Made by a program: the position numbers and the translations under genes. The notes under the pieces are model-generated. The model was not told the DNA's origin. It was given only the letters and a program-made list of their open reading frames with translations, and searched no databases. Below are positions 10,599-18,628 of a DNA stretch of 26,320 bases, piece after piece. The DNA lies in contig JAHBMJ010002053.1 in NCBI GenBank assembly GCA_018398765.1, forward strand, positions 81,341-107,660, given 5' to 3'. Every line of letters starts with the position of its first letter. Within the stretch, counting starts at the first letter, position 1. Source of the DNA: Chromera velia. Its lineage: Eukaryota > Sar > Chromeraceae.

Positions 10599-12291
10599 AT
10601 GGCCGATCTAAAGCAGGTCCTTCTGGACGCTCTTGCCCAAGGCGGAGTGATCGAAAACTCCGAGCAGTTCGCAGCTTCGATTGAGAAGCAGCATCAGGAG
10701 GTTGTGGGGGCTCTGAAATCATTGGAGTCCCTCGACTACGTCAAGTCCTCATCTTCAGAGGAGGAAAGGTGGGGCCTCACAGACGAGGCACGCACCTACC
10801 TGGAGGCAGGCACTCCAGAGGCCCAGGTCGTCATATTTGTTCTCCAAAAGGGGCCTGCAGGACTCCCTCAACCGGAGCTTGCACAGTCGATTCCTCAGAA
10901 TATCATGAAAGTCGGTTTCTCTCAGGCCATGAAAAACAAATGGCTGCTGACTGACAAGTCTAAGCAGGTCTCTCCGGCGCCGGCTCTCGAGGTGACTGCC
11001 GCTCTGACACCTGAGCAGGCCAAGGAGCTGATGCAGGGGAAGGACGCCACTTGGAAAGCCTTGAAGGGGGTGGCCGCGTGGGAAAAGGGGGCGGCTGCAG
11101 TCACTCCCGAGACGTTGGAAGACTTAAAGAAGAGGAAGTTGGTGAAGAAGGACGTGGTCAAACTCTACAGAATCGAGAAGGGGCCCTCGTTCTCCACTGA
11201 GGTCAAGAAACCACAGGCAGACCTCACGGCACAGGCGTTGCTGGACGGGTCATGGGAGAAGTTGGAATACAAAAAGTATAACTTCAACGCAGAGGGACAG
11301 ACACTCCCGAGCGGCCACTTGCATCCTCTTCTGAAGGTGGGCAGAGTCTCTTGCTGACTTTGAGGAGGCATGCAACTTCTTTCTGCTTAGGTTGGACATA
11401 GATCCTTCTCTGTGTATCTTTTGCTGCCCCTGAGTTTCCCCTCCGCATCCAGTACTGCAGGAAAGCAAAGACTTTGTGTAACGAAACACTCCTGCCAGAG
11501 GCCATGGAGGTCTCACCTTTCTTCCTCCTTTCTTCCCATGTAGACCTGTCTGGCTGTCCAATCTCCTTTTTTTGCCATATGACCAGTCGTCTACTGCCAT
11601 TTCTAGTCGCTCCGTTTCCTTCTGCCTCCGTCTACTCCTTCCTTGCATTAACAAACGTATTCATTCTCTCTCTCTCTGCAGGTCCGACGAGAGTTCAGGA
11701 ACGTTCTTCTTTTGATGGGATTTGAGGAGATGCCCACCAACAGATGGGTGGAGTCCTCTTTCTGGAACTTCGATTCTCTCTTCCAGCCTCAGCAGCACCC
11801 TGCACGAGACGCCCACGACACCTTCTTCCTCACCAGACCGGAGCTCGCCTGCAAGAGTAGATTCCCCCCTGACTACTTTGACCTAGTCAAGAAGACCCAC
11901 GAAGACGGGGGGTTTGGGTCTATCGGGTGGAGGTATGACTGGAGTGAGGACGAAGCGAGGAAGAATCTTCTGAGGACACACACAACATCAGTCTCTGCCA
12001 GGATGCTCTACAAACTCGCACAGGACGTGAAGAAGGCGGGAAAATTCACTCCAAAGAAGTACTTCTCGGTCCGTCCCATAGAAAGAAATTATTTGTGGAT
12101 TGTTACTCGCGTAAATTGCTTTCTTATGCTTCAAAAGCGTTCTGTACGAAGAAAGTGTTCCGGATCGTTTGTCGGTTTTTCTCATGCTCCCGTTGGCCAT
12201 TCTCTCGGGCCCGCTCTGTGACTAAAAAACATCTGCTGTGAGGCATGTGGGAGTCTTCCCCTCTGACTCAAGGATTGTTTCGCTTTCTTTC

Positions 12292-12361
<70 letters not shown>

Positions 12362-12449
12362 TTCTTTCTTTCTTTCTTTCTTCCTTTCTTCCTTTCTTCC
12401 TTTCTTCCTTTCTTCCTTTCTTCCTTTCTTCCTTTCTTTTGCTCTCTTT

Positions 12450-12481
<32 letters not shown>

Positions 12482-12486
12482 CCCCT

Positions 12487-12556
<70 letters not shown>

Positions 12557-13402
12557 CTCGCTTTCTTTCTTTCTTTCGTTCGTTCTTTCTTTCTTTCTTT
12601 TTCATTTCCAGTCACCCGTCTACCCGAAGGGACATTCGCTCTCAGCCTTCCCCCCTTCGCCCATCAGCCTCCTTCCTGACCCTCACCTCAGATGCCAAAC
12701 AGACTGGCAGACTGTGCAGAGAGAAAAAGGAGAACGCGAAAACCGACAAACAAGCCCTCGCTTCCTTGATACGTGCTACTGCAGATCGACAGGGTCTTCA
12801 GACACGTGCATTCTGTATGAAAGTACTGTATGAAGGCATGCACCTCTACTTGATACATGCTGCTGCAGATCGACAGGGTCTTCAGAAACGAAACGCTGGA
12901 CGCAACCCATCTGGCGGAGTTCCATCAGGTCAGAGACCAACAGCGCGAGAATGAGAAAGAGAAGGAGTCACACTCAGCAAAAGAGGGAAATGGCAAAAAA
13001 CATGAAACGAAAATAATATTGGCTCAGTATGAAACTAGATCGGAAAAAGAAAGAGCTCAAGAAGTGAGGAACGCTCTGAAATAAGCGCAACCAGTTTTGG
13101 TTTTTTGTCATGGGCTTCTTCTTGAAAACTCTCTTGTTTTTCTTCTCATGCTTGCTCGCACTCTGCTTCTCTTTCGTCACTTCGTTTCTCCTGTCTCTGG
13201 ATGATTGACTGACTTACTGACTGACTGAGTGACGTCCAATTCAGACTGAACGAATGTTCCCCCTTTTCTCTTTCTGGACCTGCATAATTGCTTGAAGGTT
13301 GAGGGTCTGGTTGCCGATGTTGGCCTCTCTCTTGGTCACCTGATCGGAACCATCAAGGACTTCTTCCAGAGAATCGGGATCACCAACCTGAGGTTCAAAC
13401 CN

Positions 13403-13465
<63 letters not shown>

Positions 13466-14869
13466 CTCGCTTTCTTTCTTTCTTTCGTTCGTTCTTTCTT
13501 TCTTTCTTTTTCATTTCCAGTCACCCGTCTACCCGAAGGGACATTCGCTCTCAGCCTTCCCCCCTTCGCCCATCAGCCTCCTTCCTGACCCTCACCTCAG
13601 ATGCCAAACAGACTGGCAGACTGTGCAGAGAGAAAAAGGAGAACGCGAAAACCGACAAACAAGCCCTCGCTTCCTTGATACGTGCTACTGCAGATCGACA
13701 GGGTCTTCAGACACGTGCATTCTGTATGAAAGTACTGTATGAAGGCATGCACCTCTACTTGATACATGCTGCTGCAGATCGACAGGGTCTTCAGAAACGA
13801 AACGCTGGACGCAACCCATCTGGCGGAGTTCCATCAGGTCAGAGACCAACAGCGCGAGAATGAGAAAGAGAAGGAGTCACACTCAGCAAAAGAGGGAAAT
13901 GGCAAAAAACATGAAACGAAAATAATATTGGCTCAGTATGAAACTAGATCGGAAAAAGAAAGAGCTCAAGAAGTGAGGAACGCTCTGAAATAAGCGCAAC
14001 CAGTTTTGGTTTTTTGTCATGGGCTTCTTCTTGAAAACTCTCTTGTTTTTCTTCTCATGCTTGCTCGCACTCTGCTTCTCTTTCGTCACTTCGTTTCTCC
14101 TGTCTCTGGATGATTGACTGACTTACTGACTGACTGAGTGACGTCCAATTCAGACTGAACGAATGTTCCCCCTTTTCTCTTTCTGGACCTGCATAATTGC
14201 TTGAAGGTTGAGGGTCTGGTTGCCGATGTTGGCCTCTCTCTTGGTCACCTGATCGGAACCATCAAGGACTTCTTCCAGAGAATCGGGATCACCAACCTGA
14301 GGTTCAAACCTGCATACAATCCCTACACGGAACCCTCAATGGAGATCTTCGGATTCCACCCGATGCTCAACAAGTCAGCTATAGTCACTCGATCATGAAG
14401 GCAGGCAGGCAAGCATGCAGGGAAGCAGGCAGACTCTCGGAGAAAAAGGGTGGATACGGCCGAGTAAAAGAGGAAGAATTAGAGAGGCAGGATCATGCGG
14501 GCAAAAAGGTCGCGTGAGAAACAAGGTGGCATAGAGAAAACAGGAGATGGTTGAACTGTCCATACGCAAAAATGAAAAAGGAAGAAGTCCTCTTGGCTCG
14601 TCATTCGCACCTGGTAGAGATGTTGTCCGTCTGGTTTAAGTGATGTGGCTTCTTCTGTCTGCAGGTGGGTGGAGATCGGCAACTCTGGCGTGTTTCGTCC
14701 CGAGATGCTTCGGCCGATGGGCCTCCCTGCGGACGTGAACGTGGTTGCCTGGGGCCTCTCTTTGGAGCGTCCCACGATGATCCAGTACGGAATTCCGAAC
14801 ATCAGGGAACTGTTCGGACACAAAGTCAACCTCCAGGAATTGAAAACAAACCCGGTGTGCTGGCTGTAA
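10599..14869 (+). CDS. FARSA: Phenylalanyl-tRNA synthetase alpha subunit
   Basis: Cytosolic-type PheRS alpha, a class II aminoacyl-tRNA synthetase that charges tRNA-Phe with phenylalanine as an alpha2-beta2 tetramer. Exons are 10599-11336, 11682-12068, 12869-12928, 14207-14373 and 14665-14869 (TAA). They join in phases 0, 0, 0, 2 to 518 aa, close to the human subunit (about 508). Residues 1 to about 190 form the N-terminal helical/winged-helix tRNA-binding region. HPLLK-VRREF spans the first junction. [16 protein letters not shown] (281-296) and [12 protein letters not shown] (342-353) belong to the catalytic core. Motif 2 is [18 protein letters not shown] (378-395, with Arg381 and Glu383) and motif 3 is GLSLERP (481-487, with Arg486). 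[12 protein letters not shown] lies near the Phe pocket. ATG 10599 is the first in-frame Met (context GCAGGATGGCC). Exon 3 and most of exon 4 appear a second time because of the duplicated block around 13402. I used the upstream exon 3 and the complete downstream exon 4; the upstream exon 4 copy (13298-13401) is cut off by the N. No catalytic residue looks lost. Confidence 0.95.
12282..12604 (+). repeat. Polypyrimidine/GT microsatellite tract in FARSA intron 2
   Basis: About 320 bases of nearly pure pyrimidine on the coding strand: CTTTT, then TTTC, TTCC and TC runs, followed by 14 GT units (12529-12556) and another TTTC stretch. It lies inside intron 2 (12069-12868). It generates the long Ser/Phe-rich frames seen here on both strands, which are not genes. 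The left edge of the 908-bp duplicated block falls within its TC run. Confidence 0.95.
12494..13401. repeat. 908-bp block, copy A (probable contig-end overlap)
   Basis: Copy A carries the end of the TC run, 14 GT units, the rest of FARSA intron 2, exon 3 (12869-12928), intron 3 and the first 104 bases of exon 4. It matches copy B (13403-14310) at a constant offset of 909 over every part I compared, including equal microsatellite lengths. It ends at the single N. Confidence 0.95.
12765..12886 (+). repeat. Repeated 3' splice site plus exon 3 start (decoy and real)
   Basis: A 38-base segment (12765-12802) recurs 84 bp downstream (12849-12886) with two differences. Each copy holds a CTGCAG acceptor and the first 18 bases of exon 3 (ATCGACAGGGTCTTCAGA). 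Only the second continues as real exon 3. From the first, translation would read [11 protein letters not shown] and then hit TGA at 12818-12820. The same pair is present in copy B of the 908-bp block. Confidence 0.9.
13402..13402. other. Single-N assembly join
   Basis: The only ambiguous base noticed in the window. It sits exactly between the two copies of the 908-bp block, interrupting exon 4 after AGGTTCAAACC on the left and starting inside a TC run on the right. This is what a scaffolder leaves when two overlapping contig ends were placed side by side and not merged. Confidence 0.9.
13403..14310. repeat. 908-bp block, copy B (probable contig-end overlap)
   Basis: Second copy of 12494-13401. 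It starts immediately after the N within a TC run and contains exon 3 again (13778-13837) and the first 104 bases of exon 4 (from 14207). Exon 4 continues uninterrupted to 14373. Intron 3 within a single copy is 369 bp, in line with the other introns here (291-345 bp in FARSA, apart from the microsatellite-bearing intron 2). Confidence 0.95.
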
Positions 14870-15089
14870 ACTTCTTCACTTCGCCGTGGCCACTCGCTTC
14901 TCTTTGCGTGTTTGAGGACTCGTTGTGGGATTCTGTATGGTGCTATTTGTTTGTAGATGCACGTAAACAAGCTCAACTGCATCCCTTTGTTGAATGAGCA
15001 TTGATGTCGTTTCGTTCACGTGGTTCGACGCTGGCAGACAGTGCCGTATATTTAGCTAGTATGATATCCCCTTAGTACATATTGCATAG

Positions 15090-15360
15090 TTTCGCTACCG
15101 GAATGATTGTAAGGATTCCCATAGGATTTCCATACCTAGTCCCGTACATTTCTCATAAAATTTCTATAATTATGGAAAATTTATGGAAATCCAGCTGATT
15201 TCCTATAAAAATGGTCTGGTTTAAATGGAAATCTGAAGTAAATTTCCCGTTAATTTCTCATGGGTTTTAATTCTAGGGTTTCCCTCTGATTTCATTAGGA
15301 TTTCCCATCAATTTCCCAACGATTTCCATAATTTTTTGCTAGATTTTTTGTAGGGTATTT
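15090..15360. repeat. Degenerate ATTTCC-type repeat patch
   Basis: The core NATTTCC or NATTTCT, often followed by CAT or TAT, recurs about ten times between 15126 and 15330. Examples are GGATTTCCAT, TGATTTCCTAT, TAATTTCTCAT, GGATTTCCCAT, CAATTTCCCA and CGATTTCCAT. Spacing is irregular and the copies are diverged. It has no coding potential on either strand. Confidence 0.6.
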
Positions 15361-15540
15361 AGTTGGTGAGTCAGTAATAGTCAATATGAACTGTGCGCCC
15401 TGCTAGCTCTGGCAACAGATTGACATAGTGGGAAGGCGGCCGAAGGCCTAGTGTGGAACCTAGTAGAACCTATCAATCAATCAATCAATTATTCAATAAG
15501 TTTAATGATTTCTGTCTTTTTGAAAGTAAGAACCAGAGTG

Positions 15541-15596
15541 GGTCCGAGTGGTCAGCTATGTATCCCTGAGTCTCTGGGTATCCCCCGGCTTGAACT
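15541..15596 (+). other. tRNA-promoter-like A/B box pair (possible SINE remnant)
   Basis: GGTCCGAGTGGTC (15541-15553) resembles an A box of Leu/Ser-type tRNAs and GGCTTGAACT (15587-15596) resembles a B box, 46 bases apart. I could not fold a convincing cloverleaf with matching acceptor ends, so this is not called as a tRNA gene. A degraded tRNA-derived SINE head is the best guess. Confidence 0.2.
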
Positions 15597-15647
15597 TTGA
15601 ATATGTGCTAACAAAAGTAAACAAAAGACTGCGAAACAGTTGGCACT

Positions 15648-15655
15648 GGCACCAT
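15648..15655. repeat. Target-site duplication, left
   Basis: GGCACCAT immediately precedes the transposon's left terminal repeat (CAAGGTTGC) and is repeated exactly at 17100-17107. Confidence 0.9.
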
Positions 15656-17099
15656 CAAGGTTGCTTTTCTGGTCGGTAATAGGTCTAGTCTACCGGCAAT
15701 TGCCGGTAACCGGTAATGGCCTCAGTCTGCCTTCCTTTTACCGATAAAAAAAATGATAAAAATTAGGGTCCCCAAAAAAAAATTTCGCCTGCGGCGCCAA
15801 CCTTTAAAAACATGTTTTTAAGTGTTTATTGGCATTTGAAAAGCCTATTCACACATAAAAAACAATAAAAAAAATATTAAAAAAATGTAAATTTTTAACT
15901 GCTTCACCTCTATAAGTGATAAAAAGTTCTAACAGCTCTATGACAGCGTCTGTCCAACAACTACTCTCTTTTTTAACTTTGCTTCATCTCTCACTGTTCT
16001 GCTTCTCTGTATATCAGGCCTTGACTATCGTTAGAGAGCGATTAAAGTAAGAGACGGAAAAAGTCTACTTCTTTTTGAAAAACGAGGAGATGGTAAGCCT
16101 GCGGCTCTATACTTGCGCAGCCCCTGCCCGGTTTGCTAAGGGGGGAGGAGCAAGAAGAACATTGCCTCCTCGAGCTCCCCCCGTGGTGCAGCTGGGTCTA
16201 GGACTGGGTGGTGTCGGACGGAAAGAGGAAGGGGCGGATGCGGCTGCTGCACCGCGGCTATAAAAAGAAGCCGGAGCGACCGGCGCCTGAGGGGACCGAA
16301 CACTAGCAGAGGCTGAGGCAGAGGGGGGAAGAACATAAATCACGGCTCTTTTTGGAGAGCCTTCTTCTTCTACGCTGCGTCTCCCTCTTTTCTTCCCTCT
16401 TCTCTCTGAAGGCGGTGGGTCTCTGGGCCTTTCTTCCCCCCCCTCTTCTTCTTGTACCTGCACCTCTTCCTCTACTCTGCCCCCCCCGTTTGCCTCAACA
16501 TCGTCTCCTACCTCTTCCTCCTCATCCCCTCCCCTCTCCTCCTCTTCTTCCTCGCTCTTTTCCTCGGACTCCTCTTCATGTCTGCTTGCTTGCAGATGGC
16601 AAATCTCCACCCCCCTGGGTCTCTGGAGTTAGAGGCCCTTCGAGACCTCAGGCATCTGATTCAGCTTTTAGCGGCGGGTCTTTCTTTGGAGGCTGGAGCA
16701 CTGGATTGGGGGGACCGCCCAAACTTTGAGGCGGACTCTTTCCATTGTTGGAATCGCGTGGATGCATCTGTCTGGGCCAGCTGTGGTCGTTGTGACCAGC
16801 GGTTCTCTGTCTTTGGGCGCCAAATGCAAGACGGGACCCATCGCTTCGACCTGTGTTATCTTCAAGCACACTGGCCGCATAGCTGTTCCTACAGATGACG
16901 CATTGACTTTTTGAATTGACCTTAAGTCTAGCCTTAAGTGATTGATTGATTGACCTATAACCTAGGACTTAGGTTATTGAAAAGTGTTACTGACTGTTAG
17001 AATTCTGCCAAGTCTTTGCCAACTGCCAGCAAACTCTGCCGGTAATTACCAGTTACCGGTAATAAAGCTTGTCTACTGCCAAAAAAATCGGCAACCCTG
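15656..17099. mobile_element. hAT-like DNA transposon, probably non-autonomous
   Basis: The element is 1444 bp. The left end reads CAAGGTTGC and the right end is GCAACCCTG, whose reverse complement is CAGGGTTGC. These are imperfect terminal inverted repeats with the CAGGGTTG-type start common in hAT elements. A perfect 8-bp target-site duplication flanks it, and 8 bp is the hAT hallmark. Both subterminal regions (first and last ~70 bp) carry clustered GGTAA/TTACC and CCGGTAA motifs, including an 18-bp palindrome at 15691-15708. The interior is AT-rich to about 16075 and GC-rich to about 16900. No intact transposase is readable. A minus frame at 16610-16107 is acidic low complexity. A short plus-strand stretch near 16815-16890 (AKCKTG, then VIFKHTGR) is vaguely reminiscent of a BED zinc finger, but this is weak. 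A deletion derivative or a carrier of captured host DNA would both fit. Confidence 0.8.
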
Positions 17100-17107
17100 G
17101 GCACCAT
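17100..17107. repeat. Target-site duplication, right
   Basis: GGCACCAT directly follows the right terminal repeat (GCAACCCTG) and matches 15648-15655 exactly. Confidence 0.9.
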
Positions 17108-17419
17108 ACTGTGATACAGACACAGCATGAAGCATATGTAGTGGCTAATTTCTTATGCATGGCATGGCCCTCATGGATGTGATTATAGACCAAACAAAGT
17201 TTCTGCTCCAGCTCCCCGCTTTGGCTTGAATATGGCTCTGGGCTACCCTAGCCTCTGCTGCAAGTCTGATACCAGAACCTGAGCAGAGACTAAGGAGGGC
17301 CAACCTTGGGTGACCAGGGCCCGTCGGCTAATTATGTGTACAAGCCAGGTGCATGCTAAGACATGCAGGGGGGTGATAAGGACAGGCCGCTTCATAAGCA
17401 CAGGGCCTTCCTCAGTCAC
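17108..17419. other. Spacer between the transposon and the LRR fragment
   Basis: About 310 bases of mixed composition with no supported gene on either strand. The last part could be 3' UTR of the minus-strand LRR fragment, whose TAA stop is at 17420-17422. Confidence 0.5.
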
Positions 17420-18361
17420 TTAGTCCTCTTCGTCTGGCTCTCCGTCTCCGAGGTTGACGGGGGTATAGTCTAGACTCCAGAGAGAGCGCAGTTTGCCCTT
17501 CTCTTTGGCGCTGCGCAGAAGGATGAGCTGCCCGGTTCTCAAATCCACCCCCCCCTGCTGTGCGGCGTTGCCATCCACAGGTGCAGGCACGCTCACACGC
17601 TGGTCACAGAGGGTGAGGTCTTCGAGATCGGGAAGCGAGTCTGTTTGCAAGGTGTCTAGGAAAGTGGTAAGGCCTGTGAGGCTAATGGAGTTGCAGGAGA
17701 GATCGAGAGAGGTCAGAGAGACCTTTAGAGCAGGGTCGGCCGGGGGAGAGGCGAAGGCTGCTGCTAGGGCGGTGAGACAGGTGTCATTGATTTCATAATC
17801 GCAGAGGTTCAATTCACGAAGATTCGTGACTTTCCTCTCAGAATCCTCTGACTGAGGATCAACCCGAGAGATTCGATTCCCTTCTCCCCCAACCTTCCCC
17901 CTGAAATGTTTAACTCGGTTATATCTAACCTTTTCTCACTCTCCTCTATCCCCACCATCAATGCGTTAAACTGAACTCGGCAAGACTCAGGCCAAACCCA
18001 CCGACGGCTGCCATACGGTAGGTTCAGCTTCTTCATACGTGCAGGTAACTTTCCTTTCCTCACACATTCAACTAGCGCTGTGACCCCCTCTTCAGTGAAA
18101 CGACAGGGGTCAAGTTCAATCTGTTCTAAGGCGGAGACCTTCCCTAACCCCAGAAGGGCCGAAATGACCGCCCCATCCTCCCCCACCCCCATACTTGACA
18201 AATCGAGTTCCTTTAATTTCGGTATCCCCTCATCACTCAGCACTACACCAAGGGTGAAGGCAGCAACGCCTACCTTCCCCACCCTCATGTTGTCTGCGAG
18301 GAGGAGTTCTTCCATCTCTGCTTTGACCACTAGTAGCCTGGTACTTCGTGACTGGTTATTT
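17420..18361 (-). pseudogene. Leucine-rich-repeat protein fragment with a frameshift
   Basis: The minus strand reads as RNI-type leucine-rich repeats of about 28 residues: LKELDLSSMGVGEDG, LEQIELDPCRFTEEGV, MKKLNLPYG, ITELNISGGRLGEKG, then LRELNLCDYEIND and LTSLDLSCNSIS. The repeats lie in two frames. The upstream frame ends in a stop at 17809. The downstream frame picks up at about 17854, reading QSEDSERKVTNLRELNL. A single missing base near 17852-17858 accounts for the switch. The tail is acidic (GDGEPDEED) and ends in TAA. The 5' side has no Met before the first repeat; ACCAG at about 18362 could be an acceptor for an unseen exon. LRR proteins bind other proteins and this one gives no hint of a partner. 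It may be a decayed gene copy, or a gene with a sequencing error. Confidence 0.65.
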
Positions 18362-18628
18362 GTGTGACCTTTGGATCTTAACCCCTGAAACTACTCTGAA
18401 AAACTACTTAAATTTTAAAATTATTTCATAAATAAAGCATATGAATTTCAATTTGAAGTTGTTATGCTAGTTGTTATGTCTTCTTTCCCACATTGAAAGC
18501 ATACGTCGCCATGCAATGACCGACATCACGTACAGTAGCTAGTACGTATACGGTAGCGGAATTCCGTGTGGGCACGACTTAAACCCCTAGTTAAACCCAT
18601 TGCCCTGCGTGGAAGAGCTGTCCCCCTG
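18362..18628. other. AT-rich intergenic spacer
   Basis: Lies between the LRR fragment and the 3' end of the large minus-strand gene. The left half is AT-rich, and no open frame or RNA gene is supported. It should contain the 3' UTR of the gene ending at 18629, but no clear polyadenylation signal was identified. Confidence 0.5.

Larger units (their letters stand above)
14870..15647. other. Intergenic region downstream of FARSA
   Basis: No gene is supported. The first 150 bases are mixed composition and probably include the FARSA 3' UTR. From about 15090 the sequence is AT-rich with a degenerate repeat (listed separately). Further on lie a CAAT tandem (about 15474-15488) and a tRNA-promoter-like stretch (15541-15596). 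It ends at the target-site duplication of the transposon. Confidence 0.6.

Noticed and set aside
12238-12954. 238-codon Ser/Phe/Leu-rich plus-strand frame and its Lys/Glu/Arg-rich antisense frames
   Set aside because: They are translations of TTTC/TTCC/TC/GT microsatellites within FARSA intron 2.
12869-13837. A true tandem duplication of FARSA exon 3 giving alternative exons
   Set aside because: The copies appear identical, including intron and microsatellite length, and are separated by an N. An assembly overlap is the simpler reading.
16107-16610. 167-codon minus-strand Glu-rich frame as a gene
   Set aside because: It is low complexity, lies wholly inside the transposon, has no recognised domain, and the opposite strand is equally open. 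Kept only as possible cargo.
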